Shown here: positions 22,284-33,402 of the stretch, piece by piece | Layout of the letters: each line of letters begins with the position of its first letter | Position numbering within the stretch: position 1 is the first letter of the stretch | Source: Tulasnella sp. 424 | Lineage: Eukaryota > Basidiomycota > Agaricomycetes > Cantharellales > Tulasnellaceae | DNA: 45,638 bases | Assembly (NCBI GenBank): GCA_019633425.1 | Contig: WSUB01000248.1 | Span: 1 to 45,638, forward strand | Direction: 5' to 3' | Notes under the pieces: generated by a model | The model's database searches: none | Seen by the model: the letters and a program-made list of their open reading frames with translations, nothing else | What the model was told of the DNA's origin: nothing | Made by a program: the position numbers and the translations under genes

Positions 22284-24863
22284 ATGGCCTGGAATGCGGG
22301 ACACAACGTCAACGGTAAGTGGAAAAACACGGGATCGTGTTTTTTTCCAAACACCTGGACGGATATAATTCGGAGTTCTAATCAACGCAAATACCTTATC
22401 CAAAACATCCTCCCCAATGTCATCCTCTCTGCCCATGGCCCTGCATATCACAGATCCCAGCCCCTTCAACGACACCCCCTCCGCCCCCTCTCAAGCCTCT
22501 CAACATCGTCAGCAGCAACAGCAGGGCGCCCACCAGCATCAACGTCGCCAACAGCTGCAAATCAACACCCAAGACATTCAACCAACCCCATCTTTTGCAC
22601 CACACCCCAACCTAGAGCTCCAACATCGCGGCGAATCTCAAGCCCATGACGACTCCGCACCATCTCCAGTTACATCGGTTTCGGCTACCAGTCCAATTTT
22701 GGTTCAAAGGCCTCCGTCCGCCCCAGCCACGCGAACCCGATCAGCCACGACAGCCTCCTCTCAGCCCAAGAAAGAGCACAGTCCCGCTCCTGGGCAGGGA
22801 GACTCATCCTCTTCCATGAACTCCCCTCCAAAGTCATCCGCTCAAGCATCGAACTCGCCCACAGCAACCGCAACTTCAACCGCTCCCACCGGGGGCGGGT
22901 CTGGCAGCGGAAAGCGCAAACGCTCTCGTGTCACCCCAGAGCAACTCGCTTACCTCGAGCGAGTCTTCGCGATGGATAGGAGTCCTGGAGCTGCGAAGAG
23001 AAAGGAGATTAGCGAGCTTCTTGGAATGCAGGAACGGCAAACTCAGGTTAGTTCTTCTCGTTTAGATGTCTCTCGAGCAATTTTTGGGTAACAGCCAACT
23101 AATCCCATTGGTTTTTTCCTTGACAGATTTGGTAAGGACACATTGACTTCGAAATCTCGAAGAAGACGTCGCATGCTCACGGAATACCCTTTCCCGCTTT
23201 GTCTCCACCCACTTACAGGTATCAGAATCGGTAAGAAATATTTGCCTTGTTCCCCTATCGTTCTCAATTGCGGCCGTGCTGATCTCGAGACCTTTGATCC
23301 GCTCCTTCGTTCTTTCTTCCCCCCGAACAGACGCGCAAAGGCAAAAATGATGGAGGCCCGTAAACAAAGCGGAGGAGCTAGAGCTGGGTCCATTGGATCC
23401 CCCCTTTCTCCTCCTGAACTCGGGATGGCATCCGACGCGGACTTGGAAGCGATGATCCACGCTGGGGAGCGTAAGTGGCTATTTTCAGGGCCACGCCCAG
23501 CTTTCGTAATCGCCGCAATAACACACTAATTATTTTGTCTTCTCTCACAGCAATTACGATCATCCAGTGCACGGACCTTACGATTGGCACCTGGCATCGC
23601 ATTGCAGCTAGGACTGGCACGCACGACTTGGTTGCGTACACCGCCGAGGGAAGTCAGGTCCTGACCTGGTACATCTATTCCGAAGGTTACGGCTTTAGGA
23701 TGGATCTGCCCTTCCACAGCATCTCCCGTGTCGATCTCTCCACGACCGGCTACCCCCCTGGCACCGCTCTTGCCACCATTACGCTCACTCAGGCTCCCAA
23801 CTTTTTCATGGAGTCCAACTCCGAGCAAGGTCGAATTTGGAAGAAATGCACGGACTGGACTGAAGGTCAACAAGCCAGCACGATGCTCCGACACGAAGTG
23901 ATCGGCTCGGCTGCTCAGCTCTATCAAGCGCTGAGTCGTTTCCCTGGAAATCGATCTCCCGCCCCGAGCCCCCCTCCGGGAGAGGTTGTCCTCCGAGCCC
24001 CGCATTCCTACCAAGCCGTTCCCCGATACTCTGCAGTCTCTGCCACCTACTCAGATCCGCCTTCGACTGGATCTCATCACTCGCCTTTGCAACAATCTCC
24101 ATCTCTCGAGTTTGTCGGTTCGCCGGCGATGAGTGCGGCAGGTGCTCCTCAGTTCGCGTTCCAGCCCACCCCACCGCTTCCCATGGCCCATCACGCTCTC
24201 CCCGGTCATGGCCGTGTCAGATCGTACTCTGGTCCAGCTGCCTTCAACCCGGAACTCGAGCCTGCCTTGGAATCGCCCGTGGATTACCCGGGTTCGCCAT
24301 TCAGTCCTTACCCTCCTGCCGAAGACCCGACATTGGCTTATCCCGTCCACCAGTCCACGGTTGGAGACCCATCGTCGCAATATGGTGCCTCGGCTTACTC
24401 CCCTTACCCGATGCAGCCAATGGGCTCCGTCCCCGGTCCCAGTGCCTCCCACCACCAGCACACCAGCTCGTTGTCGGACTTCGCCGCTGTGCCCATCTCG
24501 CAGATGACACGTCCTTTCTCTTCCCATGGCGTCCCCCAGTCTCAATTAACCGGATCTCCATCCCATGCGTCGTTGTACATGCCCCAACAGCAGATGGGAG
24601 ACATGATGCCCTTGGCTGGGTCCCCTGTCCCCTTGACCACCTCCCCGTTGGATGCCTCTGGGTTAGGAGGCGGCTATGCCTCTTTTGGTGAAGGTGGAGA
24701 AGCCCTCCTTCACCATGTTTCTGGACACCACACCCCTCCACATGTCCCGCTTCATCGAACGTCATCCACTGAGCCAACCAGCAGCCTCAGCGGCGCTCTC
24801 GGTGACTATCCATCCACCCGCAGCCCTCACCCAGGAGGGAGTCCGTATCATCCTTCGTCGTAA
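22284..24863 (+). CDS. fungal homeodomain transcription factor
   Basis: Sequence-specific nuclear regulator. The preferred start at 22284 (MAWNAGHNVN) splices to DPSPFNDTPSAP. If that intron (22315-22453) is not used, an in-frame ATG at 22417 gives MSSSLPMALHIT before the same sequence. A Gln/Ser/Pro-rich region precedes the homeodomain (about 22915-23360): KRKRSRVTPEQLAYLERVFA, then RSPGAAKRKEISELLGMQ, ERQTQ and helix 3 IWYQNRRAKAKM. Helix 3 is assembled from micro-exons of 5 nt (23127-23131) and 12 nt (23219-23230). A conserved C-terminal module follows (PITIIQCTDLTIGTWHRIA, LTWYIYSEGYGFRMDLPF), then a Pro/Ser/His-rich tail to 24863. Target genes cannot be deduced. Confidence 0.88.
23127..23131 (+). 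other. 5-nt micro-exon (ATTTG) of the homeodomain gene
   Basis: Flanked by CTTGACAG upstream and GTAAGG downstream. It supplies the Ile codon and two bases of the invariant Trp of homeodomain helix 3. The reading frame and motif are restored only if it is spliced in. Confidence 0.75.
23219..23230 (+). other. 12-nt micro-exon encoding YQNR of homeodomain helix 3
   Basis: Flanked by ACTTACAG and GTAAGAAA. It completes the Trp codon and gives Tyr-Gln-Asn plus two bases of Arg. The next exon starts at 23331 with ACGCGCAAAG, giving RRAKAK. Confidence 0.75.
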
Positions 24864-25407
24864 TCAACGTTATCAGTATGTCGAAGTATTCTCGGCCTCT
24901 TTTTCAATTATGGAAATAATAGCAACCCTTGGAACCCTCGATCCAGTATTCTCTTTATCGGACTTTCGTAACTTCAAACCCTTTCTGTCAACCCTTCTCT
25001 TCGTTCAGTATTTTCGTTCTCTGTTTTTCACATTGGCCGTCAAGCTTTTCGCCCTGTCTCATCCTCACCCCTTGCTCTACTCTCTGCTCTTTTCCAAACT
25101 CATTTCTTTCTTGATCCATACACTCGCTACTGTTTCCTTTTCTCTCTCTCTCTTCCTCTCTCTCCCTCTCTGAGTCTCAAGCTATATCAATAACCCTGGG
25201 TTTCCGTTCTGTCTTCGTTCAGCTTTTCTTCGTTCAGGACTTAATTCTCGTTTCGTAGTACATTGTTTTCAATAGCGGTATCGTTTTCCTGTTCCGATCG
25301 TAGCCTCCACCCTCTGTAGCTATTTATTCTCGAATCAAAGATCTCTGGCTCTGTTCTCCATCGCTTTCTTTGGGTGGGGTTGTGGATGTGTCAGTCTCTA
25401 GAAGACG
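24864..25407. other. convergent 3' intergenic region with pyrimidine tract
   Basis: Lies between the ends of the homeodomain gene and PNG1. It is T/C-rich on the + strand, with a nearly pure CT run at about 25137-25173. Open frames here are simple pyrimidine-coded shadows. It probably contains both 3' UTRs. Confidence 0.5.
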
Positions 25408-26893
25408 CTACTTTGTGCCGTCTTCTCCTCTTTCGTGTTTCCAATCGGCAGTTCCACTTTCTCGTCCCTGGCCGTCAATCGCCTGCGGCACCTTAGCTCG
25501 GTCTTCAGATTCTGAAAGCCATTTAGCTTCAGCTTGATCTTCTATCTCGAGGCGCTTGGTATCAGAAGGCGGCAAGCCTAATCGCCGGCGTTTGGTGACG
25601 TCCTCCAGGACCTGTGATCGTAAAGGCCAATGTCCAGACCACTGTTTGATATCGGTATCCAATAAGAGCCGCTCACCTGACGAAGAGCCTCCTCTGACCC
25701 TCTAGTCCGCCTCAACAAAGTTGCATTCCAGTCTTGGACATATCTACGGAACGGTGATTGCCGTCTGTTAGTCAGACGCGTGTACTAGCCAAATATAATT
25801 TTATGATCGGCACAATGCCCGCTCACCCTCGAGTGACGTCCTTTGCTCCATCGATCGCGAAGGCTAAGACGTAGCTCATCTTCTTTCCCCACCCCTTGTC
25901 GTACAACAACGGCTCGTCTCGGACTTTCTCGCAGGGATCCAGGTGGATCCACCGCCCAAGAGTGGGCGAAAAGTATTCATCCCAAACGTGATCCTCGAGA
26001 TTCCACACTGGTTACCGCAGAGATTAGAAGCAAATTGTAAGACACCGAGAAGCCGCATACCATATCGGGCTCTTAGCCCCACTGCCCTGATGAAGAGACA
26101 GAAGAGGTTGGCGAATTCCCCGCATCTGCCCACTCTTGGCCCTTTCATGAGCGCTTTCGGATCACTAAGAAAGTTTAATGTGATAACATGTTTGAGGCGA
26201 GTTCAATAAAGATTTAGAGGTATTTTCCCAAGACGGCGCCAAGATAAGACTGAACTCACTTAAATCGAGCAAACCGAAATACACCCGAACAGTCACCTCC
26301 TTCAGCGCAAGCGTGCACCTCGACCCTGCCCGCTCCTCCCTGTGTCTCCTCCGCAGTTGGAGCGCCCATCTCCCGCAGCACAGTCTTCCCTCCGCATCTA
26401 GGGCACTTTACGGGATCGATCCACTTGAAGTAATTATCCTTGAACCACTTGACCAGAGCGTTGGCAAGTCCGTCCTCGTAACCCGGGACTTCGTTCGCTT
26501 GGACGCTCGCTTCAGCCGCTGAGTGCAGCTCCTGTAGCGGGATCTCTTCTAAGGCCATATCCTGGGCCAGAGGGTGATCAGTCGGCGCACAAAAGGCTAA
26601 AGGCAGGCCTTTTCAGGACGCACCAAGAGATCCGAGCGTTCATACATATCCATCTGCTTATCCAGATGGAGGATGGTCTGAGCTAGACCATGTTGGGCAT
26701 GTGCAGAGGAACCTCCTGATCCCCGATTTGATGCACTTGCAGGTACGGAGCCTAGACTGGCGACGAATAACGCTATCATCATTTGTTCCTGGACAGTTGG
26801 CGGCCTGGCTGATCCTATGCCTCGTTCGGCGCAGTGTCGAATCCATCTCTCTGTCAATCTCGTTACGAGAGAATCGATTTCTGTCTGATCCAT
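25408..26893 (-). CDS. PNG1: peptide:N-glycanase (PNGase), transglutaminase fold
   Basis: Removes N-glycans from misfolded glycoproteins exported from the ER for degradation. The start at 26893 is [18 protein letters not shown]. Later exons give [16 protein letters not shown], a zinc-binding CPRCGG pair with a second Cys pair further on, then the catalytic core: [20 protein letters not shown] (nucleophile Cys), [14 protein letters not shown] (His) and RWIHLDPCE (Asp). [20 protein letters not shown] completes the conserved domain. The C-terminus is a charged extension ([12 protein letters not shown]) ending at 25408. All three catalytic residues are present, so the enzyme should be active, unlike some fungal homologues that have lost the triad. 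At least five introns. Confidence 0.93.
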
Positions 26894-27067
26894 GGCTTAG
26901 TGGGTTGCAGATGTGGGGATGATCAAGCAACGGGTGGTGTGGCGTCGAGTGTCGTGAGACAAGTCATTTGTCACGGACAAAACTTCATTGAGCCTACAGC
27001 ATACACGAATTCAACCGTTCTAGAAATACATGACGTCTAAGAAGGAATAAACTATCCGAGTCACTCT

Positions 27068-28180
27068 TCAGCGGGTTAACTGAAGTACTTCAACGGGCCG
27101 GATCCGGCGAACATCTCCTCCTGGCATGCGGGGATAGGTGATAGTTAAAACGCCGCCACCGAGGTTGGCAGTCACATGCTCGAACTATGAAATGAAAAAT
27201 TTCGATCAGAAAAGACACGACAGTCTCCAGGGATAGTTCGATCACCTTGATTCCTTTCGGCAAAGGTAATGTGCGATGATATTTCCTCTCCTTCTTCTCT
27301 CTCACCAGTTTGTCGCCTTCCACAAACTCTTCTACGTCGATGTGTTGCCAGCTCACAGTGATCTTTTCTGCCCCATAGGTAGTGCCAAAGGTGACACGGA
27401 TATCGTTCTTCGTCAAGCCTTCTGGCATGTCGAAAGTTGTGGTGACCCATGGGGACTCTGGTGGGATGTATGGATCAAGTCTGTGGGAAAGTCGGTCAGT
27501 ATGTAGAATATTCACCGGCGTCAAATCAAGTACCTTGGCTCTCGTTGCCATTCGGGAACGTATCTTACGGGGGAGTGAAGTTCTGGTGTGAGACCGGTGG
27601 GTGGAATTTCGAGGAAGGAGACCTTTGGCGCTGAGCGAGCGCCTGGAGATTTCGGTGGCGCATTCCGGTTGGTTGGCACTGATAGCGTAGTGGGTTGCTC
27701 GTCGCTCTCGAGCCCGTCAGAGCTCTCCTGGCTGTCGTCCTGCTGGGGATATGGGGTTTTTGGGAACCGTGCCCGAGCGGCAATCGAAAGTTGAGGCGAA
27801 GGGGCAGGCATTTCGATCTTTGTGGGAGCGGGGGTATGGCGGATGATCCGTCTCTTGGTGGTAGTGGTCACAGTCTTCTTCGCCTTTCTGACTGCGTCGT
27901 CCCAGGCATGATCGAAGGACTCTTCGGAACTCGACTCGCCGCCTGAAGACATGCTACGGAACAATCGACGGTCGTTGAACCCTCCAGGCATCGTGTTATA
28001 TTGGCTGGACGAAGTCTCTGATGCGACATCGCTGGTGTCGGGGGCTTGCTTTGAGGGGCTCGCGAACACTTTGTCGAACAGGTTGTCGAATTTTTCCCAT
28101 TGGAATGAGTCTCCCTGTCCTTCTGAGTCAGAAGTGGCGACCTTAGGTGAGCGGGGTAAGAACTGATTAAGAGAGAACAT
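27068..28180 (-). CDS. small heat-shock protein (alpha-crystallin/Hsp20 domain) with long N-terminus
   Basis: ATP-independent holdase chaperone. The start at 28180 (MFSLNQFLPRSPKVATS) opens a disordered Ser/Thr/Pro-rich region of ~215 residues that is longer than the usual sHSP arm. The alpha-crystallin domain follows: SPWVTTTFDMPEGLTKNDIR, GAEKITVSWQHIDVEEF, RKYHRTLPLPKGIK and, after an intron, FEHVTANLGGGVLTITYPR, the A-x-x-x-x-GVL signature. The stop is at 27068. The upstream region contains a TATA-like box at 28276-28286 and a heat-shock-element match at 28919-28931. The long N-terminal extension sets it apart from classic 16-26 kDa family members. Confidence 0.85.
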
Positions 28181-28275
28181 GGTGTAGGGTGGTGGATATG
28201 AAGGGGGAGGGGGAGTAGCGTGATAAGGAGATAGTAGTAGAATTGGAGGATTAGGTATGATTCAGTTCGCACTGT

Positions 28276-28286
28276 GACTTATAAAG
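28276..28286 (-). promoter_or_regulatory. TATA-like element upstream of the Hsp20 gene
   Basis: CTTTATAAGTC on the minus strand, about 100 bp upstream of the start codon at 28180. The position fits a core promoter; no transcription start is known. Confidence 0.4.
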
Positions 28287-28918
28287 TCCTCGAGGTCTCA
28301 CCGGAATAGTGGTGGGAGCTTAACTACAGGTGACACGACGCCCAGCGGGGGACCAGTGCGTGTCAAGCTAGCCGGTAGATCAGTCGAGGCAGCAGCACCA
28401 ACTCCGCGCGGTCGCACAGCCGAGAAACCCCGAAATTCAAATCAGAGTTTTCCAGAGGCTGAAGCGGAGTTTGTAGCGTGCCTCATGGCAGCGGCGTGTG
28501 CGGAACGGCAGCCTGGGAATGAAGTCTGTTCGCCGAACAATCACATTACCATTGTCAATCCACCTAAACCGGGTAGCCAGGCCCGAGTTAACTGCACAGC
28601 ATGCTCCCTCATGGCCAGCGTGCAACGGTGAGGTCTGTTTCAACATTCCCGAAACGCGCAATGTGGACATTGCGGTTGCAGCGGGAGACGCCACACTTGC
28701 ACGGAGTGTATCACTTTACCACGCGAACAAGGCCAGAGAGCATCCAATCTCGAGAATGGTCCGTGAAGTACGTGTTTGAGGTCACGACATGTCTTGCCAC
28801 AGGGTACAATCCTGCAAGGTCATTGGCACCTACAGTACACCGTGCTAGAGGTATCCGTTTCGAAACAAGAAACTTGGCCAGAACATGGAGCTATTGCGGT
28901 TTATTTCTCGGAGCGGAA

Positions 28919-28931
28919 GAAACTTCAAGAA
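28919..28931. promoter_or_regulatory. candidate heat-shock element (GAA-nn-TTC-nn-GAA)
   Basis: GAAACTTCAAGAA fits three perfectly spaced alternating 5-bp units, with a further GAA directly upstream at 28916. A two-unit match TTCCCGAA lies at 28646-28653. Both are in the region shared by the Hsp20 and PRP18 promoters, so Hsf1 control of Hsp20 is plausible. Confidence 0.45.
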
Positions 28932-29222
28932 TAAAACAACCTCGTTCCATGGCCGGGCCGTAATGGGGTGTAAGTGCACTGATCGAAAGCGGTCACGACT
29001 TCAGGCCTGAGAGAGCAGATTTCTGGAAGACTTGTGGACCGAAATGTGATAGACCGATCTGAAGTACGTTACGGTAGTGGTAGACCTGCCAAGCGGGGCT
29101 TTGGTAACATCTGTTGGGGTTCGGTTAACGAGGTTCGTGCGTTTTACGAATCGAAGACCTCAGGTTAACATGTTTAGCCAAACACTGACAAACCAGCATA
29201 ACAGTTCAGACCGACCACCCCG

Positions 29223-30663
29223 ATGGACTTCCTGAAAGCCGAACTAGCGACAAAGAGAAAAGCCCTGGAGCAAGATGCCAACAGACCATCAAAGTATATG
29301 CGGAGAGGGGAACTGGAAAAGATGAAAGAGGAGAGCGAGCGTCAGCGCCGAATGGAAGAAGAGAAGACGAAGCGGGAGGCTGAGGCTAAAGCCAAGTCGA
29401 AGCAAGTCGAGGTTGGTATGTCTCTGCCTAGAACGAAAGGAAATGGGGATTATTTAACAAGTTTTCCTTCTTTCAGTCTCTTAAGAAGGATGACTATTCC
29501 GCCAGTCGTTCCATTTCACCTGCTGCACCACCCACAACCGACGCATCTTCCTCCAATCCTTCCACGTCGTTCAACATCTCCAATGAGGAAGCCATTCGAC
29601 GCTTAAGAGCCAAGGGCCAGCCGATACGTTTGTTCGGCGAATCGGACAAGGATAGAAGGCTGCGACTTCGAGCTCTTGAGCTGATCGAGGAGAATGATGC
29701 TACTAAAGAGGGTGGTGGAGGATTGAACGAGTTCAAGAGGGCCCTGGCTGGCATGGAAGATGGCATCGATGCAAAAGAGATCGAGAGACGTATGTTTGCC
29801 GGGACGGACGCCCCAGGATCAAGGGCGGACACGCCTGGCAGTGATCCCGATGCAGGAGGAAAGAAGGCCGACAAGACATCCAAGCCAAAGATACAGGAAG
29901 TTTTGGACCTTTCGTTGGTTCAACGGGATCCCAATGCTCTGTATCCCATCATCTACCGTGTGCTGAAGGATGTGTTGGCCGAATGGGCGGAGGCAATGGA
30001 CCAGCGTCCAGGTACGTTCTCGCCTATCTACGATATCTCTCAGCCACAGAGCTTTATATTCGTCACATACAATCTGTAGATTCCGTGAAGCGGTCGGCTC
30101 AAGGAAAACAGGCTGCTGCAACCCAAGTGATCTCCGCGGACAACTTGAAACCTTTATTCAAAATGCTTCGGCAACGTGTACGCGCTCTCATGTTCCCCGT
30201 TCGACGATTTTTCTTTGCGCCGCTGACACTGGACTTTCATAGAATCTTCCGGCGGATGTTCTCCCGAAACTGGCGGAAATCGTGCATCACATGCAGAAAC
30301 GGCAGTACCAGCGAGCAAACAATGCCTATCTCCGGTTGAGCATCGGCAACGCCGCTTGGCCTATTGGTGTGACCATGGTTGGGTACGTAATCGTGTTCCT
30401 ACAACTTTTGGGGCACAGCTCTCATGAATCCCACCTTCAGTATTCACGAACGTTCTGCCCGAGAAAAGATCTCCAGTGACCAAGTGGCGCACGTGTTGAA
30501 TGACGAAGTTAGTCGGAAGTACATTCAGAGTGTCAAGAGGTAAGATATTCGGCGGCTCTATCCTTCTTGTGCTCCTTTAGCTGAGGCATGAATCGTTACC
30601 AGACTGTTGACTTTCCATCAGACCAAGTATCCTCCCGCTGACATTTCTCAGCTCATGGGGTAG
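29223..30663 (+). CDS. PRP18: pre-mRNA splicing factor Prp18
   Basis: Acts in the second catalytic step of splicing with Slu7, stabilising the docked 3' splice site. The start at 29223 gives [20 protein letters not shown]. The PRP4-like/SFM motif follows: [20 protein letters not shown] then [13 protein letters not shown]. The Prp18 domain includes [40 protein letters not shown], the conserved loop [20 protein letters not shown], and [20 protein letters not shown]. Introns lie near 29415-29475, 30012-30078, 30179-30241, 30383-30439 and 30541-30611. The stop at 30661-30663 is early (QLMG), so the tail is slightly shorter than in many homologues. All core blocks are intact. Confidence 0.95.
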
Positions 30664-30967
30664 GTCATTTACGAGTAGCATCTCATCTCCTTATGTACTT
30701 GTATCATGGACACAAAATACATTGCCTTGGTTGGCGACATCGCACTGAAAAAAGCACGCAATATGAGAGGAGAGGGGGAACGTCCGAGGGATTCATCATT
30801 CCGAGAGGGATACTACTACGACCTAGCTATATAGTAATAAACAACACAAAAGTCCAGAAAAGATACACGAAAGAACATCGACGGTAGACAGCGGAAACAC
30901 AACAACGGTGGCATAGGGGAAGAACGAGCCGAGAGAAAAACATGAACGTCCTAAGCAAACCGGGTTT
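30664..30967. other. convergent spacer between PRP18 and the GMC oxidoreductase
   Basis: Both genes end here. A-rich and purine-rich on the + strand; nothing beyond 3' flanking sequence is seen. Confidence 0.4.
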
Positions 30968-33402
30968 TTACGAGTTATCAGCGATGATGTACGCGGCAGC
31001 CTTCTCGCCAATGGCGTAAACCAGGCTCTGGAGATGTGATGCGGGTTCAAGAGGAATGACGGAAGCGTCGGCGACACGGATGTTGTTGGTGCCGTAGACC
31101 TTGAGACGGGAGTCGACAACACCACCGTCAGCGCGGGCACCGAGAGCGGCCGTACCAGCGGGGTGGTACACGGGCTCAACGGCAGCCTTGACGTAGGCAG
31201 TGAAGTCGGCGTCGGAGGTGGCGCTGGATGGCGGATCTTGGAAGGAGGCGACGGCGTCCTTCAAGGGTGCGGTTTGGGCGATCTTGCGAGCGAATTGGCA
31301 AGCTTTGACCATAACTTGGAGATCTAGAAGCGAAAGAATAACCTAGTTAGCCTCGAGCTGAAAGGTTCGCTCTAATCGATCCACGACTCACCGAAATCGT
31401 TGTTAAAGTATTGAGGGTCGATGATCGGTGCAGCGGTGGCGTTGCTCGATCCGATGTGAACGCTTCCACGAGACCATGGGCGTTGGAGAGCCATGAGGAT
31501 GCTGATGTAGCTGGTTCCGGGAACAGCGGCGCTCGGGGAGAAGTGGCCGGGGTACATGATGATTTCGACCTGACCGAGGTCGGAGTTCTTGATAGCGTCC
31601 AGTTGGATGGCAAGACCGTTTTGCGAGAGCGTGGAAAGACTGGCGCTGGCAGCTTCGCTTACGGCGGTCTTGACGAGGCCGGTGACGGTGTTTCCGTCCA
31701 AGAAGGTCTGGAGGTCGAAGAAGGCGAAAGCGGAGTGGGTAGCGGCGTAGATGCCGGTACCGTTCTTGTAGCTGTAAAGGATTTGGTTAATCTCTCGATT
31801 GTTTCACCAGAGTGGGACGACAAAGAAAGGCTTACTAGGTCGCGTTCTGTTGGGCAGCGTAAGTAGGATTGTTGGCGAGGATATCAAAGGTGGTGTATCC
31901 GGGCTTGAGAGCGAATGAATTGGGAACGAAGACGTGGTCCTGGAGGTTCTCGCCGACACCGGGAAGGTCGACAAGGGGAGTGATGCCGTACTTCTTCAAG
32001 ATGCTCTTGTTGCCGATACCGGACAACTCCAGCAGCTGAGGAGTCTTGAGGGAACCGGCGGAGACGACGACCTCCTTCTTGACCTTGGCAGTGTAGGTCT
32101 TGCTGCCAACCTTGAAGGTCACGCCAGTAGCAGTGACGCCGGACGGGCGGGCTGCGCTGTCTGCGGTAGCAGCATCGTCGGTAGAGGCATCGTCGGTGGT
32201 GGTAGCGCTGTCAGTAACGGCAGCGTCGTCCCGCTTCAACGAGGAGCCGGTGGTGACGATCTTGGTCGCCTCAGCACCAAGGAGGACGAAGTAGTTGGAT
32301 CGAGCAGAGGCGATCGTGTGGTAAGTGTTGGCAGCGTAGCTTCGTCGTCCGGTGGTACGGTCGACCGACATCTTGCAGTTGTAGACGCCAGTGGCGTCAC
32401 CATTCTCGGGGGTCGTAGAGGGCTGGATGCCGAGGGACTTGACGGTGTTGAGGTAGGGCTTGGTGATGTCGGAGTACCAGTCGTTGTAGGAGATCTGAAC
32501 TGGTCCGGAAGTACCTTCTACCGAAGTGTCGACGGTCTTGGGGTCGTTCCATGGGGTGGTCACAACAGCACCGTGGACGAGTTCCGCCTTCTTGAAGTAA
32601 GGAAGAAGACCACTCCAGCTCCAGTCGCTTCCGCCAAACTTGGTCCACGCATCGTACTCGGCCTTGCTGCCGCGATCGAAGGCCATGTAATTGAGCTAAA
32701 TTGGGCAATGTGAAGGAAGAAAGAAGCAAGATGAGGCTCCACGCGCCGGACAACCGAACCGCGGTCGATACGCACCGCACTGGAGCCACCGAGAATCTTG
32801 CCTCTTGGTTGCTCGACAACTTTACCACCGAGGCCGGGCTAACGTAAAGGGGGGTCGGGGGTTAGCAACGCCAGAACTCAATGGCCGGATAGATGCCAGG
32901 ACAATATTCGGCTGCTTACCTGAGGGACAGTTTCAAACATCCAGTCGTATTGTGGTTGACTCTGGGCAGCTCCGAAAAGGGCTGGAAGATGACATGAGGG
33001 AGTTTCAAATTAGCATCAGGGGTTTAAATGGAACCGCGCACGTTTTCATAAAATGAAAGGACAAAACAAGACAAAACCCTTGGAGGGGTTAGACTGACCT
33101 GGGGTAAAGATGAGGGGGTCGTTGGGAAGATGTTGGCCCGCTTCAATAACACCGACGACGTTCTTCGAGTTCTCGGAGAGTCGGGCAGCAACGGCCAAAC
33201 CAGCAGTTCCACCTAGGGGAGAAACGTGGGGATTAGTTGGGTCGCCAATACCCAGAGGAACGAAGCTGGGCTGACCTCCAACGACAATATAATCAAATGA
33301 TTTGGAAGCAAAGACGCTTGGGTCCGAAACGATGCCGCCGCCCAATACGGCAGGGACGAGGGATGCCAAAGCAAGGACAAGTTTTACAGACATGGAAGAC
33401 AT
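30968..33402 (-). CDS. secreted GMC-family flavin oxidoreductase (aryl-alcohol/glucose oxidase-like)
   Basis: FAD-dependent oxidation of an alcohol, probably extracellular and H2O2-producing as in wood-decay fungi; the substrate is unknown. The start at 33402 gives a signal peptide (MSSMSVKLVLALASLVPAVL, cleavage near VLG). The dinucleotide-binding loop is spliced as DYIVVGGGTAGLAVAARL. GMC signature 1 reads RGKILGGSSALNYMAFDRGS and signature 2 reads GSLKTPQLLELSGIG. Near the C-terminus are VYHPAGTAALG (catalytic His) and VADASVIPLEPASHLQSLVY, with a second His in the position often occupied by His or Asn. An unusual Ala/Asp/Thr-rich insert (about 32150-32240) precedes signature 2. At least five introns. 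It stands apart from the housekeeping neighbours as the only clearly secreted enzyme. Confidence 0.93.

Larger units (their letters stand above)
28187..29222. other. divergent intergenic region between Hsp20 and PRP18
   Basis: About 1 kb separating two divergent start codons. Short open frames occur on both strands between 28356 and 28963 but show no family resemblance or shared splice pattern. The region holds the TATA-like box near Hsp20 and the heat-shock-type element closer to PRP18. It is best read as promoter DNA. Confidence 0.45.

Noticed and set aside
25137..25173. CT-only run considered as a repeat array
   Set aside because: A simple pyrimidine tract in a 3' region, common in this genome; no unit structure.
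28356..28963. Several short open frames between Hsp20 and PRP18
   Set aside because: Overlapping frames on both strands with no homology, in a region best explained as a promoter.
31934..32713. 259-codon open frame antisense to the GMC oxidoreductase
   Set aside because: Gly/Val/Asp-rich shadow created by codon bias opposite a well-supported gene; it has no motif of its own.
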